Source: a virus. Taken from it: a stretch of 22,745 bases of DNA. The stretch is from the IMG/VR virus record IMGVR_UViG_3300030406_005579, positions 1-22,745 of that record; one strand, written 5' to 3'. Of this stretch, positions 18,655 through 22,745 are shown piece after piece (position 1 is the stretch's first letter; every line of letters starts with the position of its first letter). The notes below the pieces were generated by a model. The model was not told the DNA's origin and did no database searches. It worked only from the letters and a program-made list of their open reading frames with translations. A program made the position numbers and the translations under genes.

Positions 18655-20071
18655 TGCAGCAGAGGGTGACGAGACTCGTACAACGGTATCAGAAACAACT
18701 GAAGTGGAGCAACTCGGTGGAGGACTTGAAGAGCACACAACTACAACTGTAGAAGACGTAGTAACCGAGGGTGCTCAGGAAACTACTGGTAACTATCTTA
18801 CGAATCCAGGTTTCCAGACCGGCAATACGAACGGTTGGGATAAGAGTGGCTCGGTTAAGGTCTGTGCCACGTGTGGACCCTTTGGTGGTAAAGCACTGCA
18901 GACAGGACCCGAGACCGCAGGAGGTACAGTAAGTCAGACCGTAGATCTCTTTGATAAAATGAATCAGCAGGAGATCAATGAAGGTTTCACTATCAACTAC
19001 GGCTCTCACGTTTTCTCTGATCAGTCAAATGCAACCGTTCCAGCATGTGATTCAGATCCTGCTAATGGTCCGGATTGTCGTGATTCATTTAGCATTACAC
19101 TTGATATCAAAGACTCAAGCGGTACATTACTTCATAAGTTCGAACACGAGTTTAAAGAAATTACTTTCACGGGCTGGAATACCACAGACTTTTTCTTTAA
19201 CTCAACGGTACCAGAAAATACATACACGAGTGCTCTTGCAACACTTGAGTTGTTCGGTATCGATGCAGGATTTCCGAACGGACACTTCGGTCCAGCATTT
19301 GATAATGCAACGATTACTACAACTCATACGAATATGATAGTCGAGCAGATCACTACGATCACTACGGAATTGATACAGACGGCGATAGAAACGATAGAGG
19401 ATACTACAACCATAGAAACAACTGATGTGGTTGAAGTTGAAACATCAACAGAACCCGAAGTTGTAGAATCATTCGAGATAACCGTGTCAGATAATTTTGG
19501 AGAAACTATTGACAATTTTGAGATTTCAATAGATAATAATATGGAGATAACTATTGAACCAATAGGTCCTGAGTCAACAGAGACAACCGTTGAAGTAGAA
19601 ACAACGGTGGCTGAAGTCGAGAATCAGATCGAAGCAGAAGTCGAGGTAAACAATGATACCGGAGATACCGAACCAACTGATACTGCCTCTGCAGATGCCG
19701 AAGAGCCACAAGAGGAAAGTGGAACCGACGAGCAAAAGCCAGAGCCAAAAACAGCATCAAAACCCAAGGCAAAGTCTGAAGTACGAAAAGCAGAATCCAA
19801 GGAGCAGAGGAAGAAAAATATCGCTACTCGTGTAGTGACTAAGATCATATCGAAGCTCGGTACTGATGCAGCCTCACAGGCAACACAACTCGCATTGATG
19901 AATGCAATCGGCGCTAACTTAACAGCAGCCGCCCCTAATCTTCAGGATGCATCAGCATGGTATGCATCTTCACAGTTACCAGATAATGTAATAAGTGACC
20001 CATCCGCTGTTCTATTCAGTTCAGCACAGGATAATATTATGAACAGTTTAGTAAACAACCAGTATAAGTAA
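18473..20071 (+). CDS. large secreted Thr/Glu-rich protein with carbohydrate-binding-like domain
   Basis: Up to 532 aa. ATG 18473 follows AGGAGG by 11 bases; ATG 18551 would give a shorter lead into the same signal peptide (LRVLLYWVLVVSSLAALLVLV, ending SNA before AEGDE). The mature part: Thr/Glu-rich 60-105; a domain starting YLTNPGFQTGNTNGWDKSGS, like jelly-roll carbohydrate-binding modules, to about 285; a long Thr/Val/Glu-rich coil with ETTVEVETTVAEVENQIEAE; a Lys/Pro linker; and a folded C-terminal 90 residues (TRVVTKIISKLGTDAASQATQL, ending FSSAQDNIMNSLVNNQYK). Likely late and envelope- or virion-associated. Confidence 0.82.
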   Translation: MMGMLAVRIMETSMMNTRFTPKKKSSMTTDLPQYLRVLLYWVLVVSSLAALLVLVYPSYSNAAEGDETRTTVSETTEVEQLGGGLEEHTTTTVEDVVTEGAQETTGNYLTNPGFQTGNTNGWDKSGSVKVCATCGPFGGKALQTGPETAGGTVSQTVDLFDKMNQQEINEGFTINYGSHVFSDQSNATVPACDSDPANGPDCRDSFSITLDIKDSSGTLLHKFEHEFKEITFTGWNTTDFFFNSTVPENTYTSALATLELFGIDAGFPNGHFGPAFDNATITTTHTNMIVEQITTITTELIQTAIETIEDTTTIETTDVVEVETSTEPEVVESFEITVSDNFGETIDNFEISIDNNMEITIEPIGPESTETTVEVETTVAEVENQIEAEVEVNNDTGDTEPTDTASADAEEPQEESGTDEQKPEPKTASKPKAKSEVRKAESKEQRKKNIATRVVTKIISKLGTDAASQATQLALMNAIGANLTAAAPNLQDASAWYASSQLPDNVISDPSAVLFSSAQDNIMNSLVNNQYK

Positions 20072-20076
20072 GAACG

Positions 20077-20316
20077 ATGGACTTATTAATAGCACACTGG
20101 CATCAAATACTTTTTGTAATGGGAATCATTGTAGTGGCAGTTCGTTTAGAGTCTGAAGTTAAGAACTTGAGAAAAGACGTAGATCAAATTCAAAAAAGAG
20201 ATACGTACGTTGAGACAGTAAAGTTAAGGGCAGAAATGGATGTACAGAATAAACAAGTATCTGCTCTTTGGGATTTTTGTAACAAGTTAAGAGAAAAGTT
20301 TAACGGACACTCATGA
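20077..20316 (+). CDS. membrane-anchored coiled-coil protein
   Basis: A 79-aa protein: one helix at the N-terminus (LLIAHWHQILFVMGIIVVAV), then a charged coiled coil (SEVKNLRKDVDQIQKRD, KLRAEMDVQNKQVSALWDFCNKLREKF). Similar topology occurs in phage lysis accessory proteins, but nothing specific is recognised. No strong ribosome site. It overlaps the next ORF by four bases. Confidence 0.7.
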   Translation: MDLLIAHWHQILFVMGIIVVAVRLESEVKNLRKDVDQIQKRDTYVETVKLRAEMDVQNKQVSALWDFCNKLREKFNGHS

Positions 20317-20444
20317 CTACTTTAGGTATATTTTGGGTCTTATCTATCATTGTATCATATGGTGTAGGTATGTACTTAGGAATGTACTTGTCTAAACCAA
20401 AGGTGAAGAAAAAGAATCAAAGAAGAAAAAGAAGGAGACGTTAA
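20313..20444 (+). CDS. 43-aa membrane protein with polybasic tail
   Basis: ATG 20313 overlaps the previous TGA. MTTLGIFWVLSIIVSYGVGM and YLGMYLSK form one membrane segment, followed by KVKKKNQRRKRRRR, fourteen residues of which twelve are basic. A helix with this cytoplasmic tail resembles small holin-like proteins. Next start follows the stop by two bases. Confidence 0.62.
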   Translation: MTTLGIFWVLSIIVSYGVGMYLGMYLSKPKVKKKNQRRKRRRR

Positions 20445-20446
20445 TA

Positions 20447-20971
20447 ATGTCTGAAGACGACGGCAAAACAGAAGTTGAGTTTGCCGGGGTCAAGTTTCGA
20501 GGTGGGAAGATATTCGTTATTATTACAGCATTGAGTACCCTCGGCGGTGGTCTTTATGCAGGCTTCGAGTTCTGGAAAGACTACATGGACATGAAAGAAA
20601 AGATAGAGACTTATGTAGCACCAGACCTGTCAGAGTTCGATAAGAAGCTAGCGGTACTGAAAGAGGAGATGACATCTCTCAAGAAAGAGTTAGTTGTATT
20701 TGAAAAACTAGAAGCCAACATACAAACAATGGCTGAATCTGCTCGTGATGAAGCGAGAGAAATTAAACGTGATTTGAAACGTGAGATGGACCACATAGAA
20801 AAGACAACCGATGATACCGAACGACGAGTCAAGGAAGACAGTCGAGAGTTCAGTAATGCCATCCGTGCTCTTGAGAAGGAAACGGATACACGATTAAAAA
20901 CTATGGAAAGGGATCTTGACTTGAAGATCAAGAAGGCTCTGAATAATCCACTAAGTGCTATTTCCAAATGA
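20447..20971 (+). CDS. membrane-anchored long coiled-coil protein
   Basis: A 174-aa protein: GVKFRGGKIFVIITALSTLGGGLYAGFEFWKDYMD includes one helix near residues 20-42, then a long charged coiled coil to the end (LAVLKEEMTSLKKELVVFEKLEANI, DEAREIKRDLKREMDHIEKT). FRGGKIFVIITALSTLGG recalls a conserved late-region protein of marine T4-like phages. Proposed role unknown. Its 3' end overlaps the leftward operon by 21 bp. Confidence 0.75.
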   Translation: MSEDDGKTEVEFAGVKFRGGKIFVIITALSTLGGGLYAGFEFWKDYMDMKEKIETYVAPDLSEFDKKLAVLKEEMTSLKKELVVFEKLEANIQTMAESARDEAREIKRDLKREMDHIEKTTDDTERRVKEDSREFSNAIRALEKETDTRLKTMERDLDLKIKKALNNPLSAISK

Positions 20972-21148
20972 TCGATAGTTACGCTGCAGTTCACCGTAAC
21001 TAATTATGTCGAGCAGATAAAATCTATCCCAAAGTGCAATCTGACGATTATACAGTTTGTGAGCATTTGAGAGGGACTCGTACTTCGCTTTTAGCTTATA
21101 GTATGATGTCCCTCTCGAATATTGTATTGCGTGTTCGTTATGAGTCAT
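20951..21148 (-). CDS. small hypothetical protein, last gene of leftward operon
   Basis: A 65-aa protein from ATG 21148, which overlaps the end of the previous gene; a longer in-frame ORF extends upstream to 21214 but conflicts with that gene. It is Tyr/Arg-rich (IQYSRGTSYYKLKAKYES, NRQIALWDRFYLLDIISYGELQRNYRSF). Function unknown. Confidence 0.58.
   Translation of the reverse strand: MTHNEHAIQYSRGTSYYKLKAKYESLSNAHKLYNRQIALWDRFYLLDIISYGELQRNYRSFGNST
20976..21002. terminator. hairpin at convergent gene ends
   Basis: TAGTTACG (20976-20983) pairs with CGTAACTA (20995-21002) around an 11-base loop. It lies five bases after the rightward stop and inside the last codons of the leftward gene, mirroring the arrangement at 8850. 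No U tract. Confidence 0.5.
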
Positions 21149-21278
21149 CTTCATCGAAGTCGGGTAACGGTTCTGGTCCGATGTATTCAGGAATAGGTTT
21201 TTTCTTATACTCATCAGGTACCTTTCCCCATCCTACAGTTCTGTCCCATTGACGTTGTGTATACCCTTCTTCACTCAT
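21138..21278 (-). CDS. 46-aa acidic protein
   Basis: ATG at 21278 overlaps the DUF1353 stop (TAATG). Sequence MSEEGYTQRQWDRTVGWGKVPDEYKKKPIPEYIGPEPLPDFDEDDS: Trp/Tyr near the start, then a Pro/Asp-rich end. The following gene overlaps by 11 bases. Short linear-protein look; function unknown. Confidence 0.6.
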   Translation of the reverse strand: MSEEGYTQRQWDRTVGWGKVPDEYKKKPIPEYIGPEPLPDFDEDDS

Positions 21279-21736
21279 TAACTTGCTGCCCAGCATCCGA
21301 ATACACGAACCGACCAATATGCAGGATATACTTTCCAAGCAGGTACTCCAGGATCTGCAGCTTTCATACCAAGTAAGAAGATTTTATCGGACAGAGCCCG
21401 AGCCTTCTTCCAAGTGCTGTATTTGTATCCTTCCGACTTTTTATATTCGCGGCAGGCAGCATATAGATGATCATGTATTACCGCAGCTCGTGCGACATCC
21501 CATGGCGCAAGCAGTGCCCAACATATACGAGGAACTGAAGCAAGGTCCGTTTTCATACCTTTCTTGCAGGTAACACGGCCAGTGTTAGCAACATTTGCAC
21601 CAATTTCTTGTAGGAGATCAAGATCAACACTGCTGATGCCATGTCCCTCGACAGTAAATGATAGCGCTTTTTCGAGAACCCAAGTCTTTGGCGGAGTAAA
21701 TTCTGCACTGATCTTTCCGTTAAACTTACACGACAT
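21278..21736 (-). CDS. DUF1353 family protein
   Basis: A 152-aa protein with GMKTDLASVPRICWALLAPWDVARAAVIHDHLYAACR: the TDLASVPR and AVIHDHLY pair is the DUF1353 signature found in many phages. The conserved Asp and two His suggest a metal-dependent hydrolase, but no activity is established to my knowledge. GAGGA precedes ATG 21736 on the minus strand. Often found in phage late or lysis-structural regions. Confidence 0.88.
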   Translation of the reverse strand: MSCKFNGKISAEFTPPKTWVLEKALSFTVEGHGISSVDLDLLQEIGANVANTGRVTCKKGMKTDLASVPRICWALLAPWDVARAAVIHDHLYAACREYKKSEGYKYSTWKKARALSDKIFLLGMKAADPGVPAWKVYPAYWSVRVFGCWAAS

Positions 21737-21748
21737 TTTTCTATTCCT

Positions 21749-22075
21749 CTATTTTTTCTTTGCGATAGCTTGAGCACCAAAGAATGCTGCGACAATACCA
21801 GCAACGGCTATGAAGTATACACCTGCCATATCGCCAAGTATCTTAGCTGCTTGTTCAATTCCAAACACAACCGAAAACACAACACAAACTGGATACAATA
21901 ACATACCAGCAAGAGCATACCAAGCCATGTTTCTCTGTGCATCGGCCTTCTTATCTTCGTTCTCAAGACGCATCATTCTCTCATCCATATCCAATTCCTC
22001 ATCGGTAACTATACCGTCGCCGTCTAAATCAAGATGAGCGTATTCACTATCTTTTTGTAGTTTCTTCTGAGCCAT
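21749..22075 (-). CDS. EF-hand-containing two-helix membrane protein
   Basis: A 108-aa protein from ATG 22075, six bases after GGAG; the upstream in-frame ATG at 22117 has no ribosome site. Residues 16-27 (DLDGDGIVTDEE) form a canonical EF-hand calcium loop D-x-D-x-D-G-x-x-x-x-x-E. The rest is two hydrophobic helices (YALAGMLLYPVCVVFSVVFG and GVYFIAVAGIVAAFFGAQAI). A calcium-responsive membrane protein is suggested by the motif only. Overlaps the lipoprotein gene by 29 bp. Confidence 0.8.
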   Translation of the reverse strand: MAQKKLQKDSEYAHLDLDGDGIVTDEELDMDERMMRLENEDKKADAQRNMAWYALAGMLLYPVCVVFSVVFGIEQAAKILGDMAGVYFIAVAGIVAAFFGAQAIAKKK

Positions 22076-22451
22076 CACTGTCTCCTTCGTAATACTTTTT
22101 ATACTGCAAAATAACATTACGATTCAACATGATGTATTTTCTGATCTGAGCAAAGTTGATAGCGAGTTGTTCGTAGCCGCCATCGGTTAATCCGAACAGG
22201 ACGACATCGTCGCCGCCCTTCTTCAATTTCTCAAACACCTGTTCATAATTATCTTTAGTAATGATTACCCAATCAACTTGACCCATAGGTAACGGTTCAG
22301 GCTCATCGAGATTAAGAGGCATTTTCTTAACCTCTCGAGTAAATATTTCCAGTTCCTTTATATTGCTACAAGCACTAGTTACCGTAAGGAACGTAGTTAG
22401 GATTAGCAACGTCAGGACATTCTGGATTAATCTGTGATTTCTTAACTGCAT
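22047..22451 (-). CDS. lipoprotein, possible spanin-like or lysis accessory protein
   Basis: A 134-aa protein. Signal VLTLLILTTFLTVTSAC with lipobox near Cys 28, then a Pro-rich linker (MPLNLDEPEPLPMG), a folded segment (QVDWVIITKDNYEQVFEKLKKGGDDVVLFGLTDGGYEQLAINFAQIRKYI) and ILQYKKYYE, a pattern I associate with phage proteins annotated Rz1-like or unknown. A long in-frame overlap (77 bp) with the upstream gene fits phage lysis genes. No partner with a transmembrane helix is directly adjacent, so spanin is only a guess. Confidence 0.7.
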   Translation of the reverse strand: MQLRNHRLIQNVLTLLILTTFLTVTSACSNIKELEIFTREVKKMPLNLDEPEPLPMGQVDWVIITKDNYEQVFEKLKKGGDDVVLFGLTDGGYEQLAINFAQIRKYIMLNRNVILQYKKYYEGDSDGSEETTKR

Positions 22452-22745
22452 TCTTTTCTTTCTCAGTCAAAGGCGAACCCATTGCGATTTCCATACAACG
22501 AAGCGCGTTCTTCGTACCTCTATTTATTGCTCGCTGCATCAGTTTTGGTTTCTGCTCAGCAAGGTTTCCAATATCTCTCTTTTCACCCGATGCATTTACT
22601 TTATTAAACTTATTTCTCAGATCTTTTATAGAAGCATTCAGTCTCTTTGATAACTCGGCTTGCTCTTTCATAGCAGCACGAATATTATCCATGTCGAGAA
22701 TCTGCTGAGCAATAACTAATTTTTGCTCTTCTACTGAATTTTCCA
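22375..22745 (-). CDS. coiled-coil protein, N-terminus beyond window (partial)
   Basis: The minus-strand frame is open to the window edge: the sequence before the ATG at 22692 (ENSVEEQKLVIAQQILDM) is in frame and continues the helical pattern, so this gene starts outside. Visible part: AAMKEQAELSKRLNASIKDLRNKFNKVN coiled coil, a basic patch, and a C-terminal segment with two cysteines (LRCMEIA, NPECPDV). Function unknown. Its 3' end overlaps the lipoprotein gene by 77 bp. Confidence 0.7.
   Translation of the reverse strand, partial: ENSVEEQKLVIAQQILDMDNIRAAMKEQAELSKRLNASIKDLRNKFNKVNASGEKRDIGNLAEQKPKLMQRAINRGTKNALRCMEIAMGSPLTEKEKNAVKKSQINPECPDVANPNYVPYGN

Noticed and set aside
19324-19848. 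Minus-strand ORFs rich in Ser/Val opposite the Thr/Glu-rich coil
   Set aside because: They are shadows of the repetitive codons of the plus-strand gene and lack ribosome sites.
21034-21773. Plus-strand ORFs opposite the DUF1353 operon
   Set aside because: Antisense shadows; the minus-strand genes have recognisable families, ribosome sites and overlapping stops and starts.
1-22745. CRISPR array or insertion sequence
   Set aside because: No regularly spaced repeats, transposase or terminal inverted repeats were found; the only repeats are promoter cassettes.

Overview
The window looks like part of a tailed, T4-like (large lytic) phage of an alphaproteobacterium, probably marine. The grounds are: a T4 RNase H-type 5'-3' exonuclease, PhoH, an MGME1/Cas4-like PD-(D/E)XK nuclease, a GT4 glycosyltransferase, a DUF932 protein, a DUF1353 protein, a T4-type late promoter (TATAAATA), densely packed small ORFs with ATGA/TAATG overlaps, and a circularly permuted two-piece tmRNA of the alphaproteobacterial kind. 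No terminase, capsid, tail or polymerase gene is in the window, so the phage type is inferred from accessory content.

Layout. 1-8901 (+): early/middle replication and nucleotide genes (DUF2693/WYL-like small protein, GT4, a 387-aa unknown, RNase H, DUF6433-like, a DUF115/GT42-like Rossmann protein, PhoH, PD-(D/E)XK nuclease, lipoprotein), read from promoters at 72, 1949 and 3515. 8898-11247 (-): deoxyribonucleotidase, a small acidic protein, an AAA+ ATPase and a GNAT-like protein, with an intrinsic terminator directly abutting the next promoter. 11248-11531: divergent, apparently non-coding spacer. 11532-14480 (+): short early genes, each group under a near-identical strong promoter, ending with DUF932. 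14480-16679 (+): an unusual block of exported or membrane proteins (SlyB/17-kDa-like, an LPP20-type lipoprotein, secreted unknowns, micro-proteins). 16685-17051: permuted tmRNA with its own promoter. 17082-20971 (+): small conserved proteins, then a late promoter driving a secreted protein, a putative -1 frameshift extension and a large Thr/Glu-rich secreted protein, followed by membrane/coiled-coil proteins. 22745-20951 (-): a compact operon with a coiled-coil protein (cut by the window edge), a lipoprotein, an EF-hand membrane protein, DUF1353 and two small genes.

Regulation. Ten promoters share TTGACA-like -35 boxes and TAGAAT/TAGTAT-like -10 boxes, nine of them with exactly 17 bp between. 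Four of them are followed six bases later by ATGATGAAT, so their transcripts are predicted to begin at or near an AUG. One promoter cassette is duplicated as a perfect 29-bp inverted repeat 1.7 kb apart.

Most striking: (1) the phage-borne permuted tmRNA, with a complete tag frame ANDNFAHDDFALAA, a G3-U70 alanine determinant and a pairing acceptor stem; (2) a canonical C_CCT_TTT slippery heptamer at 18445, exactly where a -1 frame lacking any usual start codon before its membrane segment opens, predicted to add an acidic linker and membrane anchor to a secreted protein; (3) the block of host-like envelope proteins beside the tmRNA. All family calls are from reading motifs by eye; no searches were run.
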